A DNA stretch of 64,000 nucleotides from assembly GCF_023284045.1 (NCBI RefSeq), contig NZ_JAKIKQ010000003.1, positions 62,001-126,000 on the forward strand. Reading direction: 5' to 3'. Within the stretch, counting starts at the first letter, position 1; each line of letters begins with the position of its first letter. Made by a program: the position numbers and the translations under genes. The DNA is from Shewanella kaireitica. GTDB taxonomy: Bacteria > Pseudomonadota > Gammaproteobacteria > Enterobacterales > Shewanellaceae. A model generated the notes under the pieces. That model made no database searches. It worked only from the letters and a program-made list of their open reading frames with translations, and was not told the origin of the DNA. Below are positions 17,660 through 26,688 of the stretch, piece after piece.

Positions 17660-18280
17660 CTATCTTCCTCCTTTATCTAAAGTAAAATCAAGTTGGACAG
17701 TCTGACCTGGTACCCTTTGCGCTTTACCATCAATAATTCTAGGCTTGTATTTCCACTTTTTAAGTGCTCTACGAGCTTCTTTATCAAAGATACGCTTAGG
17801 TTGAGCTTTAATGACTTTTACGTCTTCAACACCACCCAGTTCGTTAATAGTAAAGCTTAGCTGTACCCAGCCTTCTTTACCATCACGGGCTGCTGCAATT
17901 GGATACTGAGGTTCGATTCGTACGATAGGCGTAGCATCGCCATCTCGTGTCATCATATTACCCAGTTTAAATCCAGTGTTAGCACCACCAGCGTCTACTC
18001 CACCCATGTTAAATGACATATTTGTATCTATGTCAGATGAACTATCTGGTGGCGTAGTATCCGGCTTTGGCGGCTGCTCTGGGGGCGTAGGCGGTTTAGG
18101 CTTAACCCTTGGCTTTTTCTGCGCTGATGCATCATCTTTGTTCATGGTGATTTCAATGACAGGTGTTTCTGTCGAGGAATCGTGGCGGGTTGGACCGCCA
18201 CCTACCAAAAATGCCATGAAGACAAACAAAGCAAAAGTCACAGCACCACCAATAATGAATGATACTATTCCTCTCAGCAT
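17660..18280 (-). CDS. tonB: TonB energy transducer (TonB2 type)
   Basis: 206 residues: one N-terminal membrane anchor (residues 5-27, IVSFIIGGAVTFALFVFMAF), a Pro/Lys-rich periplasmic spacer (RVKPKPPTPPEQPPKP), and a C-terminal TonB domain with EPQYPIAAARDGKEGWVQL and FDKEARRALKKWKYKP. It couples the proton-motive force harvested by ExbB/ExbD to outer-membrane receptors. It is shorter than E. coli TonB, as in TonB2 proteins. It starts 1 base after exbD. A likely client is the receptor encoded at 22659-25553. Confidence 0.93.
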   Translation of the reverse strand: MLRGIVSFIIGGAVTFALFVFMAFLVGGGPTRHDSSTETPVIEITMNKDDASAQKKPRVKPKPPTPPEQPPKPDTTPPDSSSDIDTNMSFNMGGVDAGGANTGFKLGNMMTRDGDATPIVRIEPQYPIAAARDGKEGWVQLSFTINELGGVEDVKVIKAQPKRIFDKEARRALKKWKYKPRIIDGKAQRVPGQTVQLDFTLDKGGR

Positions 18281-18281
18281 A

Positions 18282-18686
18282 TTATTCGTTCCCCGCCGAT
18301 ACAGATATCTTATCGATACCCGCAGCTTTAACGTTATCTAAGACCTTAACCACTAAACCATGTTTAGCTTCTTGGTCTGCTTGAATTAATACTGCAGCCT
18401 CAGGTGCTTCTGCAAGCATACGTTCTACGTTTGCAGTTACACGCTCGATATCAACTTGACGGTTTTCCATCATGATGACACCTGTCTTGCTCACACCAAT
18501 AAAGATGTTAGCAGAAGGCTTCTTAGTCGCTTGTGACGCTTCAGGCTTGTTATAGTCAAGGCCTGATGGCTTTACAAACGAGGTTGTTACAATAAAGAAG
18601 ATCAGCATGATAAACACGATGTCGAGCATCGGTGTCATATCAATCTCAGCTTCTTCGTCTACGCTTGAATGCTTTCTACGTGCCAT
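18282..18686 (-). CDS. exbD: ExbD proton-channel subunit
   Basis: 134 residues with one membrane helix containing the key proton-path Asp (EIDMTPMLDIVFIMLIFFIV, Asp in MLDIV) and a periplasmic C-terminal domain. The start is ATG 18686 with AGAGAG upstream; a TTG 6 bases earlier is possible but less likely. It is part of the ExbB/ExbD motor that energises TonB, second from the end of the tight operon. It overlaps neither neighbour but is spaced by only 1 and 13 bases. Confidence 0.93.
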   Translation of the reverse strand: MARRKHSSVDEEAEIDMTPMLDIVFIMLIFFIVTTSFVKPSGLDYNKPEASQATKKPSANIFIGVSKTGVIMMENRQVDIERVTANVERMLAEAPEAAVLIQADQEAKHGLVVKVLDNVKAAGIDKISVSAGNE

Positions 18687-18699
18687 GTTCAATCTCTCT

Positions 18700-19224
18700 C
18701 TAGTGGTGAGGCATGCTGTCTTTTAGCTTTGCTAAACTGATTTTCATTTTTGCATCAAGGCGAGTACTAAAGAATACTCCCGATAATGCTGCAACCATTC
18801 CCGCCATTGTCGGCATGGTCGCCATTGAAATACCAGCTGCCATCATACGAGCATTACTCGTCCCATGAACTGCCATCACATCGAATACTGAAATCATACC
18901 GGTTACAGTACCTAGTAGACCTATCATAGGACAGATTGCTACTAGTGTTTTGATTAACAGCATACGTGCGGTTAAATCTTGCTTCGCTTGGGATACCCAA
19001 GCTTCACGGATGCGGTGAGCATACCAAGAGGTTGAATCCTCTCGTGCTTCCCATGCGCTAATGATTGCTTTGTGCTCTTTTGGTGATATCCAATTTAGAT
19101 ACCAGTAGCGTTCAAGCATCAATACCCACATGACAAACAATACAGCCGCAACCAGCCAGAGGACGTCGCCCCCGGAGGCCATGAAGCCCCTGACGGAATC
19201 CCAGATATCCATCAGGAATAACAT
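18700..19224 (-). CDS. exbB: ExbB-family motor subunit
   Basis: 174-residue MotA/TolQ/ExbB protein with three membrane segments (around residues 15-38, 85-110 and 125-150). The conserved core ICPMIGLLGTVTGMISVFDV is followed by GISMATMPTMAGMVAALSGV. Its ATG overlaps the ttpC stop (TAATG), so translation is coupled. ATG 19212 (MDIWDSV) is an alternative start. With ExbD it forms the proton channel that powers TonB. Confidence 0.92.
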   Translation of the reverse strand: MLFLMDIWDSVRGFMASGGDVLWLVAAVLFVMWVLMLERYWYLNWISPKEHKAIISAWEAREDSTSWYAHRIREAWVSQAKQDLTARMLLIKTLVAICPMIGLLGTVTGMISVFDVMAVHGTSNARMMAAGISMATMPTMAGMVAALSGVFFSTRLDAKMKISLAKLKDSMPHH

Positions 19225-20579
19225 TAGGCTTTCCTCTTCTCAGCGTGTGAAGCAACAATACCCGCACTTTGCTCTTCTAGAACTTGTACGATTGACTTGC
19301 TACGTGCGATAACAACTGCATGCATAAGCATAAGTGGTAGAGCAGCAACTAGACCTTGTACCGTTGTCATAAGCGCCATAGAGATACCACCAGCCATTAG
19401 CTTAGGATCACCCGTACCGAACAACTGAATGCTTTGGAAGGTTGCAATCATACCGGTTACAGTACCTAGTAGACCCATCATAGGAGCGATAGCCGCAAGT
19501 ACCTTAATGATAGAGATACGAGTTTCAAGCGCTGGCGTTTCTTTTAGAATTGCTTCGTCAAGTTTCAGCTCTAGCGTTTCAACATCAACATCTTTGTTGT
19601 CTTGGTAAGCTTTAAGTACACGACCTAATGCGTTGTTACCAGGGTTATCAACATTCTTACGTTGTGCATTCACTTTAGCGCCAACAACACCAAGAGTAAT
19701 TAAACGCTCGATAGAAATTAGAGCACCAAGGATAAGTAGACCAATAATGATGTAACCGATTGTTCCGCCCGCTTCGATACGCTCTTCAATAGTCGCTTTC
19801 TGCGTAAAGATATTTAGTAGAACACCTTTTACAGGGTCAATGTAAAGCTTAGCAGTGCCTGAAGTCGTTGCTTCGAACTTAGCGACAGGGCTTACTTGGT
19901 AACCGTCAGGCTGCTGTGATAGCTCTTGAACTAGACCTAGGTCAGCGTTATAAACAACGTACTTACCATCTGCAAGCAGGTTGAAAGGACCAACACGAGT
20001 AATTGTTGTGTTAGTAACACTACCGTCGATGCCAGTTACTGAACCGTCAAACTTAACAACTTTTCCAGATTCAGCCATTTCAAACAGCTGCTCTTCCCAG
20101 AAACGCTCTAGTTCGTCAATTTTAGGTAGTTGCTTACGAGCACCAAGGTCAGCAATAAATACGTCACGACCAGGGTACTGTGCAGAGATGTTTGAACCGC
20201 CTAGCTTACCAGCGAAATCACCTGCATCACCTTTAACAACACCAAACATCTCACCCAAGTCACCTTGAGCTGTTTTCAAGTCTTCTTCTAACTGGCCAAT
20301 TTTACGCTCATTGTCCAAGAAAGCTTGGTTTAAGTCTTTACCGCGTTGACGCTCTGCAGCTAAAGCATTTTTCTCACGCTTTAACAGTGCAGCTTTATCG
20401 CCACGCTCGTTTTTGAACTCTTGCTCACGCTTTGCGTTAGTCTTAGATGCATTCGCACGGTCAACTTTAACTTGATTAAGTAGTTGATCGATTGTTTTTG
20501 GTGCATCAGCAGCGCTAGCAAAACCTGCAGTTAATGTCAGGCTCGCAGCAACGATTGCTGTAGTAATTAACTTCTTCAT
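19224..20579 (-). CDS. ttpC: TtpC, large TolQ/ExbB-like TonB2 partner
   Basis: 451 residues: signal peptide (to about SAADAP, residue 26), a periplasmic coiled-coil part (about 30-110, rich in Lys/Glu/Arg), a folded periplasmic region, a first membrane helix near 275-295 (GTIGYIIIGLLILGALISIE), and a C-terminal MotA/TolQ/ExbB domain with APMMGLLGTVTGMIATFQSI. This extended architecture is that of TtpC, required by Vibrio TonB2 systems in addition to ExbB. It overlaps the preceding gene stop as TAATG and the following exbB start in the same way. Confidence 0.9.
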   Translation of the reverse strand: MKKLITTAIVAASLTLTAGFASAADAPKTIDQLLNQVKVDRANASKTNAKREQEFKNERGDKAALLKREKNALAAERQRGKDLNQAFLDNERKIGQLEEDLKTAQGDLGEMFGVVKGDAGDFAGKLGGSNISAQYPGRDVFIADLGARKQLPKIDELERFWEEQLFEMAESGKVVKFDGSVTGIDGSVTNTTITRVGPFNLLADGKYVVYNADLGLVQELSQQPDGYQVSPVAKFEATTSGTAKLYIDPVKGVLLNIFTQKATIEERIEAGGTIGYIIIGLLILGALISIERLITLGVVGAKVNAQRKNVDNPGNNALGRVLKAYQDNKDVDVETLELKLDEAILKETPALETRISIIKVLAAIAPMMGLLGTVTGMIATFQSIQLFGTGDPKLMAGGISMALMTTVQGLVAALPLMLMHAVVIARSKSIVQVLEEQSAGIVASHAEKRKA

Positions 20580-21361
20580 TATTGTGCAGCCTCCGCAGCA
20601 GGAATTGGTAACGAGAATAGATCCGGAGCACCCTGTTTACGTGCAATTCGGATACCTTTAGTTAGTTCACGTAGATAGCTATCATCTAATGCGTCCCAAC
20701 CTTTTGTTTCATCGTTATACATCCAAGCAGCCTTTCCGTCTAAGCTTTGTGCATATAGAGCAACACGACCAAGGTTGAAGAAGTCAACAAGTACTTCTTT
20801 ACCATCAAGCTCTAGCTGACCGGTTTTAACTGCTACGAAACTGCCGTATTCACGCTCAATTGAGTATGCATCTAGAATTAGACGATACTTTTCAGCAAGT
20901 GTAACTTCAGCGCTATTAAGAAGGTTCTTAAGGTTTTGAACACGCTCTACACGTGTTTCAGTGTTAAATGGCAGATCAAGAGCGACAAACTGCTCTAATG
21001 CATCAACCATCTTAAACATCAATGGCACAACGCCTTGACGTAATGCATCAACACCGTTGATGTCATCTTGAATAGATTTCATGGTAGCTTCTTGGTCTGC
21101 AACCAAGCCTGCTACGTAATCGTTATAAGATTTTAGTGACTCACGCTCGTCAGCAACTGAACCATACTCGAACAACATGTCCTGAGCTTGGTCAAAATAC
21201 TTATCAACTTTCTTCTGAGACGTTGCCGCTTCAGCGTGAATTTTACTGTCTGCTTTCTGAACATCAGAAAGAGGATCGGCAATCACTAAGTTACTGCCTG
21301 CTAGGGCTAGTGCGCCTATTAGCGCTGTAGCGATTTTTGTTTTATTGCTTACCTTGGACAT
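20579..21361 (-). CDS. DUF3450 periplasmic protein, first gene of the TonB2 operon
   Basis: 260 residues from ATG 21361 (a TTG three codons upstream is also open). Signal peptide to about NLVIADP, then long amphipathic helices with coiled-coil character (residues 35-140) and a C-terminal folded part with REYGSFVAVKTGQLELDGKE. DUF3450 proteins regularly head TonB2-type clusters and probably form a periplasmic element of the energy-transduction complex (inference from conserved context). It lies downstream of a candidate Fur site and a strong palindrome. Coupled to ttpC by TAATG. Confidence 0.87.
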   Translation of the reverse strand: MSKVSNKTKIATALIGALALAGSNLVIADPLSDVQKADSKIHAEAATSQKKVDKYFDQAQDMLFEYGSVADERESLKSYNDYVAGLVADQEATMKSIQDDINGVDALRQGVVPLMFKMVDALEQFVALDLPFNTETRVERVQNLKNLLNSAEVTLAEKYRLILDAYSIEREYGSFVAVKTGQLELDGKEVLVDFFNLGRVALYAQSLDGKAAWMYNDETKGWDALDDSYLRELTKGIRIARKQGAPDLFSLPIPAAEAAQ

Positions 21362-21473
21362 AGTTCCCAACCAATTTGAAGTGATTAAAAAAGCTTTAAC
21401 TTATCGACAACAGGGTGCGTACGCTTATTTTGCTTTAGTTCCCAGTGCCTAAGCTCGTCTTTCTATTGTGATT

Positions 21474-21486
21474 GTTAATTATTATC
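21474..21486. promoter_or_regulatory. Candidate Fur box upstream of the TonB2 operon
   Basis: GTTAAT-T-ATTATC matches the 6-1-6 Fur pattern GATAAT-N-ATTATC at 11 of 12 positions. It lies about 113 bases upstream of the DUF3450 start, where iron control of a TonB system would be expected. A single-site match in AT-rich DNA, so only suggestive. Confidence 0.4.
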
Positions 21487-21536
21487 TTCCCTTTTCTACA
21501 CCTTCGAGGATGTAGACCCGCTGGCATCATTTCACA

Positions 21537-21560
21537 AAATGTTGACCTGTGTCAACATTT
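21537..21560. promoter_or_regulatory. Perfect palindrome, possible operator
   Basis: AAATGTTGAC-CTGT-GTCAACATTT: 10-base perfect arms around a 4-base centre, about 176 bases upstream of the TonB2 operon. The symmetry and size suit a dimeric repressor site. No regulator is recognised. Confidence 0.45.
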
Positions 21561-22069
21561 GGAATCACCTATAACTGTCTAAAAAGGGGCTTACAGGATA
21601 CAAAACATGCAAAAGGGGCATTTTTAAACAACTATGCAAAACAACACTGTAGAAGATTGGTACAAACCGAATTAAAAAAATAAACTTAACTATTGATATT
21701 ACTGGTTTTATTAAAATCCACCAAGACCAAGAAAGTTTAACATTTCATTAACCTAACATTCGTAAGTTAGCAAATTTTTTAGCAGGACATTCAGATAATC
21801 GTCCCCAAACAGCACGGCACCTCACCTATTCCATCATGTATTTTTGGGAATATGCTTTTATTGCTAAGTGTTTCTAATAATTTGTTTACAGGGTGCAACG
21901 GCACTGAATGGAGGGAAGTCCAGCTAATAAAACAAAATAATTTGTAGTAGTAAAATGCGAGGAGATATGAAGTGTATATTGTAGTTAAAAGCGAAGAGGG
22001 TAAATTGCCCATTTAAAACAAATAAACAGAGTGTATCGTTAAAATAGGCATGTATTTAAAAAGAAAAGA
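21561..22069. other. Intergenic stretch, no gene seen
   Basis: AT-rich non-coding DNA between the second small lipoprotein gene and the TonB2 operon. A 73-codon minus-strand frame at 21791-22012 has no family features, no good ribosome site and a composition unlike neighbouring genes, so it is not called. No clear terminator for the lipoprotein pair was found. Confidence 0.4.
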
Positions 22070-22318
22070 CTAACTACCAACTGTACCGCCAGTCTTTTGC
22101 ATTCTTTGCAAAGAACGTTCTGCAGATTCTTTATCTTTCTCTATTTGCTCAATAGTCCTACAGACTTTAGTTTTTCTATTTGTTCCGGTCCTAGCCATCA
22201 TTTCACACCTTACTCCAGCATCGACGGTGGAACCTTCATCACTCTGAGTTTTAAACATATCTTGCGAAGACTCGCATCCGCTTAAAACAAAGACGAATAA
22301 TATAATTATTTTTCGCAT
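22070..22318 (-). CDS. Small lipoprotein, paralogue A
   Basis: 82 residues with a lipoprotein signal (MRKIIILFVFVLSGC, lipobox LSGC, Cys15). Mature part CESSQDMFKTQSDEGSTVDA, then RCEMMARTGTNRKTKVCRT and a charged helix. It is about 60% identical by eye to the protein encoded just upstream (22331-22597), with conserved Cys in RCEMMARTG and KVCRT. No known family recognised. The spacing from the paralogue is 12 bases, so the two form an operon. It sits between a TonB-dependent receptor and the TonB2 operon. Confidence 0.72.
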   Translation of the reverse strand: MRKIIILFVFVLSGCESSQDMFKTQSDEGSTVDAGVRCEMMARTGTNRKTKVCRTIEQIEKDKESAERSLQRMQKTGGTVGS

Positions 22319-22330
22319 GTAAACTCCCTC

Positions 22331-22597
22331 TTAATTAGGCAACCCACCTTCCCTAGGAATTGTGTAACCTGTTCTTTGCTTACGATTAAGTGAAGAATAA
22401 GCTTCTTTTTCGTCCTTCTTAATCTGCTCCACTGTTCTACATACTTTCATTTTTCTATTGGAACCCGTTCTCGCCATCATTTCACAGCGTATGCCGGAAT
22501 CAACGATTTGCCCCTCTTCATTTTGATTCTTAAACATATCTTGAGAGGACTCACATCCAATGAGTAAAAGTGATAAGAACATTACTGTATATCTCAT
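22331..22597 (-). CDS. Small lipoprotein, paralogue B
   Basis: 88 residues with a lipoprotein signal (MRYTVMFLSLLLIGC, Cys15). It shares the block CESSQDMFK, the central GIRCEMMARTGSNRK and the KVCRTVEQIKKD segment with its downstream neighbour, which marks a tandem gene duplication. Two conserved Cys in the mature part could form a disulfide. GGAGC precedes the ATG. It begins 60 bases downstream of the receptor gene, beyond a terminator. Function unknown; probably an inner- or outer-membrane-anchored envelope protein. Confidence 0.72.
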   Translation of the reverse strand: MRYTVMFLSLLLIGCESSQDMFKNQNEEGQIVDSGIRCEMMARTGSNRKMKVCRTVEQIKKDEKEAYSSLNRKQRTGYTIPREGGLPN

Positions 22598-22623
22598 AAA
22601 CCGCTCCTTGGTCTAAAATAAAA

Positions 22624-22643
22624 AAGGGCGCAAATGCGCCCTT
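22624..22643 (-). terminator. Terminator after the TonB-dependent receptor gene
   Basis: AAGGGCGC-AAAT-GCGCCCTT stem with TTTTTTATTTT on the minus strand, directly past the receptor stop. Confidence 0.9.
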
Positions 22644-22658
22644 ATATTTGGTTCAACT

Positions 22659-25553
22659 TTAGAATCGAATACCTGCACGTACATAGATAGTACGTCCGAT
22701 AACATCATAAGTAGAAACGTCAGTGTTGGCACCAAATGCTGAGTAAACAAATGGTGGTTGCTCATCAAATAAGTTATCAACACCAGCTGTTAGCACTAAG
22801 TGCTCAGAAACGTTGTAGTTAGTTTGGAAATCTACAACAATATTTGAGTCAACATCTCTTTCAAATGGATCTGTCCACCAGCCTGCTTCAGTTTCGGTTA
22901 CACCGCTAATATAACGAGTAATTAGAGATGTATCAAAATCAGAAATTGACCAATTAATGGTAAAGTTAGTCTTTAACTCTGCAAACATACCATCATGATT
23001 TCCTTCGAAACGGCCCACATGATCAATCACTGAACCGTCTGCAAGGAACTTATCATATTCAAGCAAGTATGTACCGTCTAAACCTAGACCCCAATCACCA
23101 AATCCTGACTCAAATGTATAACGAAGGTCGTAATCGATACCAGAAGTATTAATACCACCAACGTTAACTGTGTAGTTATCAACTGTTATAATACCACCAG
23201 CTGCCGCGCTATCAGCACCGAAACGAGTAATCGAGTCACAGTATTCAGCTGATTCAAAACAACCATCTAAACGAGTCTGAGTACCTACAGTAGAAATTGC
23301 GTTTTCTAGCTCAATTTTCCAGTAGTCAACACTCATCGAGAAGTTTTCAATGAAGTCAGGGTTAAATACAACACCAGCAGTAAATACATCAGCAGTTTCT
23401 GGTGTCAAATCTTGTGTGCCACCCCAGTTGTCTGAACCACCGCCATTAGTTGGGATCTGCTCTACGCCACCTGAATCGTATCCATTTGCAGGCACGCCAG
23501 TTGCAGTACAGTTAGCCCAATTTGGAGACGCTTTTATTGCAGCGTATTCAGCATCGGTATAGAAATTACCATCACATGGGTCGATCGCTTCAGGGAAACC
23601 GACTGATGCTCCACCATATAGATCTGAAGTCGTAGGCGCTCGGAAAGCTTCCGACAAAGTAGCACGAACCATTAGTGATTCTACTGGCATCCATTTCACA
23701 CCCAGCTTACCACTAGTATTTGTACCAAATGTGCTGTAATCCGAGTAACGAATTGCCGCTTCAAAGTCTAGCAAGTGAGCCATAGGAGCTTCAGATAAAA
23801 TTGGAACAATTAATTCACCAAAGAATTCTTGTACGTCATATCCGCCACTTGTACCAACCGCAGAACCTGCAGTAGTAATACCTTGAAGAATCAGAGAGTC
23901 AGGCGTATATGAACCAGATTCAGTTCTGCTTTCCCAACCTGCTGCGAAACCTACTGAGCCAGCAGGTAAGTCAAATAAATCACCAGAAATAATTGCCGAA
24001 AGTACTTCTTGCTTATTTTGACCTGTTTCTGTTGTGTTGTAATCACCAGAAATATATTGCAGCATTTCAGGCGAGATTTCATCCGCAGAACCTGGAGTTC
24101 CAAAGATGTTTAATGGAACACATCCGTCAATAGCGGCACCTTCATCATTTAGACAAACAAGCTGTGAACCACTAGCATCGACAATAGCATCGCCATTACC
24201 ATCAACAATTAAGTTTCCGTTCGCATCTAACCAGCCCGTAGGTCCAACTGCTTCAGCTACACGATCTAGGTTGAAGTAACCAGCAGCTTTTTCAACTGAG
24301 TCACTTTGGCCCCAAACGTATGAAAGTTCCCAATCCCAGCCATTGTTGAGTGCACCGTTAAATCCAACTGCTGTACGGAATGTTTTGTAATCTCGTTCAT
24401 TCGCACGACCACCAGTTTCAAGCATACGTCGACGCCAGTCATCTATGACATATGCATCACCGTTTGAATCTTTTGGTCCCATTTTTTGGTTGTAGTAGTT
24501 ATTTGGTGAGTAAGGAGCTGGTGAACCAAAGAAGATAAGTGGTGCTAATGGCTCAGGAGCAATAAGTCTATTACCCGTTGTCTGCACATAACTTGCTTCA
24601 GCAAAAGAATTAACTTCACCTAAGAAACCAAATTCACCTAATGTGTAGTTTGCAAACATTGACGCATAACGACGCTTGCTCGGTGTTTGAAGGTAGTTTA
24701 CAGGGTTGTAGTTATATGAATCTGTACTACCATCATACGCTCTCCAATCACCATATTCAGGACCACGAGTAACTCGGCCGTCTGCAGTGTTAGCGTTTAC
24801 CCATGGCGGTGCTGAAGAACCACCTTCCTGAGTTGTACCATCTTCATAAGCACGTAATTCAAACTCAGAGAAGTCTCGGTCGCCCATAAACGCGTCGCCC
24901 TGGTCGCTATAACCTAAAGCAACAACAACGTTACCTCTATCATTAGCAGCGCCAAATGTAACATCGATACCCTTAGTTACAGCATCACCTTTATCACTAC
25001 CACCATAATTTAGTTTTGCCTCGAAACCTTCAAAATCGTCTTTAGTAATAATGTTTACAACACCAGCAATAGCGTCAGAACCATAGGTTGCTGATGCGCC
25101 ATCTTTTAGAATTTCTACACGCTTAACAATAGCGGTTGGAATGGTGTTCAAATCGACAGATGAGTTTGCACCGCCGCCGCCCGCAACAACACGACGACCA
25201 TTGATCAATACGAGTGTGCGTTCTGAACCAATACCGCGTAGAGAGAATCGAGTACTTGAATCGCCACCGTTGTTGGTTTGAGTATTGGTCGCGGCACCAG
25301 CAGATGAAGTAAGGTTTTGCAGAAGATCACCGACGTTATTAACACTCATCTTTTCGATTGATGCTGCGTCAATAGTCGTTACAGGGTTTGCGCCCTCCAT
25401 ATCAGTTCTTTTAATACGTGAACCAGTTACTTCAATACGTTCTACTGTACTTTCTTCAGCCGCTAATACTGCTGGAGCAGTAAAAGCTGCGGTCATAGCA
25501 CCACTAACTAATGCGAGGCGCACTGAGTTAGCAAGTAAGTTATTCTTATACAT
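22659..25553 (-). CDS. TonB-dependent outer-membrane receptor
   Basis: 964 residues: signal peptide (to about VLAAEE), a TonB-box-like segment VERIEVTGSRIKR, a plug domain (about 45-170, with LRGIGSERTLVLINGRRV and VKRVEILKDGASATYGSDAI), and a 22-strand-type barrel ending YVRAGIRF with a terminal Phe as expected for BAM insertion. The loops are large and rich in Asp/Asn/Gly. The plug type occurs in receptors for peptides, sugars and other oligomers in Shewanella and Alteromonas; the ligand cannot be told. Its location beside the TonB2 operon suggests a dedicated partnership. Confidence 0.9.
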   Translation of the reverse strand: MYKNNLLANSVRLALVSGAMTAAFTAPAVLAAEESTVERIEVTGSRIKRTDMEGANPVTTIDAASIEKMSVNNVGDLLQNLTSSAGAATNTQTNNGGDSSTRFSLRGIGSERTLVLINGRRVVAGGGGANSSVDLNTIPTAIVKRVEILKDGASATYGSDAIAGVVNIITKDDFEGFEAKLNYGGSDKGDAVTKGIDVTFGAANDRGNVVVALGYSDQGDAFMGDRDFSEFELRAYEDGTTQEGGSSAPPWVNANTADGRVTRGPEYGDWRAYDGSTDSYNYNPVNYLQTPSKRRYASMFANYTLGEFGFLGEVNSFAEASYVQTTGNRLIAPEPLAPLIFFGSPAPYSPNNYYNQKMGPKDSNGDAYVIDDWRRRMLETGGRANERDYKTFRTAVGFNGALNNGWDWELSYVWGQSDSVEKAAGYFNLDRVAEAVGPTGWLDANGNLIVDGNGDAIVDASGSQLVCLNDEGAAIDGCVPLNIFGTPGSADEISPEMLQYISGDYNTTETGQNKQEVLSAIISGDLFDLPAGSVGFAAGWESRTESGSYTPDSLILQGITTAGSAVGTSGGYDVQEFFGELIVPILSEAPMAHLLDFEAAIRYSDYSTFGTNTSGKLGVKWMPVESLMVRATLSEAFRAPTTSDLYGGASVGFPEAIDPCDGNFYTDAEYAAIKASPNWANCTATGVPANGYDSGGVEQIPTNGGGSDNWGGTQDLTPETADVFTAGVVFNPDFIENFSMSVDYWKIELENAISTVGTQTRLDGCFESAEYCDSITRFGADSAAAGGIITVDNYTVNVGGINTSGIDYDLRYTFESGFGDWGLGLDGTYLLEYDKFLADGSVIDHVGRFEGNHDGMFAELKTNFTINWSISDFDTSLITRYISGVTETEAGWWTDPFERDVDSNIVVDFQTNYNVSEHLVLTAGVDNLFDEQPPFVYSAFGANTDVSTYDVIGRTIYVRAGIRF

Positions 25554-26688
25554 TGTAAATCTCCCTGGACTTTCTTTTTTATTTTATGAGGCGGACAACG
25601 TGGTTAACAAAATGTTACACAAACACCACCTACAGCCAAATAAAAACATATTAGAAACATATTTACAACAAACGTATGACTAGACAGAGATAATCATGAG
25701 TTACTTTTAGGATCGCTATTGAATGGTATAAGTAATTAGAATCGGAGGTACTGTGATATCGGAACAGGAGTAAAGCGCCGAAGTAACTGAGTTTGAGGAA
25801 TAGACTGAAACTAAAAAATTACTTTAGCAAAAGTACAATCAAACTCTGATAACGTTAAGTTATTGTAAAAAAATAAGATGTAACAAGTAAAAGTGAATAA
25901 TGAATAACTGTTAAATCTTGTTTATGGTAATTAATACTGACGAGTAAAGTGGCAAAGTTGAGTAACTTTTTCAGCCCAAATATTGAAACTCTTCGATGAG
26001 GCCACACTCTTTGTTATTACCAAAAATTATGCCGAACATAGAGAAATAGAGGTTCTATTGTAAAGTCTTCATTACAACAGAATCTTCATCACGAACGCTC
26101 AAACTATTCACGCTAAAGCAATGTTTAATAAGAATTAATAGCATTACTAGCTGCATTAAAAGTAAAATTAGATAATCTTTTTTAAAAAAATTATTAAATG
26201 GTTAATATTTACCCTTTTGTACATTCGTATCAGTCAATATCTACAGTCTATCTAAACTGATAAGCAGGAAAATGGCTTTACTGCGCCATATAAATCAATC
26301 TATATCTGTTTAACCTCGCTTTGGCTTTTGACTGCTTGTAAACTCATCTAGCTTGCCCCGAATAGATAACCTTCAAGCATTAGATATCGCTATTAAGAAT
26401 GATATTCATAGAGAGATATTTTTCCATTGGAGGTTTACAGCAAATTAAGCTAGCTGCTTTTTACTTAGACGATGTCAGTATTCCTTATCTAGATTAGATA
26501 GAATTTGATTGAGCACTAAATTCGCTCAGTACTCATCTATGAGCGGTGTTAATGAGGTTTTATTGATAGTGTTTTAGTTCTTGGGGGAGGTCTCCTCCCT
26601 AAATGAGAGAGTTTCCCTATCAGATACACAAACAAAAAAGCCAGTAACATAAGCTACTGGCTTTTAAAGTTTAAACTGTCTTCAAGCG
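25554..26688. other. Long AT-rich intergenic region (1.1 kb)
   Basis: Holds the receptor promoter (near 25554-25800) and ends in the porin terminator. Small symmetric elements: AAAGTT-GAGT-AACTTT near 25953 and GGGAGG-TCT-CCTCCC at 26585-26599. Bases 26360-26500 read in broken frames as NLQALDIAIKND and LDDVSIPYLD, faintly like a LysR N-terminus, which may be a decayed regulator. No intact gene is supported. Confidence 0.35.
26636..26665 (-). terminator. Terminator after the porin gene
   Basis: AAAAGCCAGTA / TACTGGCTTTT stem followed by TTTGTTTG on the minus strand, 24 bases past the porin stop. Confidence 0.88.

Noticed and set aside
21791-22012. 73-codon minus-strand frame upstream of the TonB2 operon
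   Set aside because: No ribosome site, no family features, lies in AT-rich non-coding DNA.
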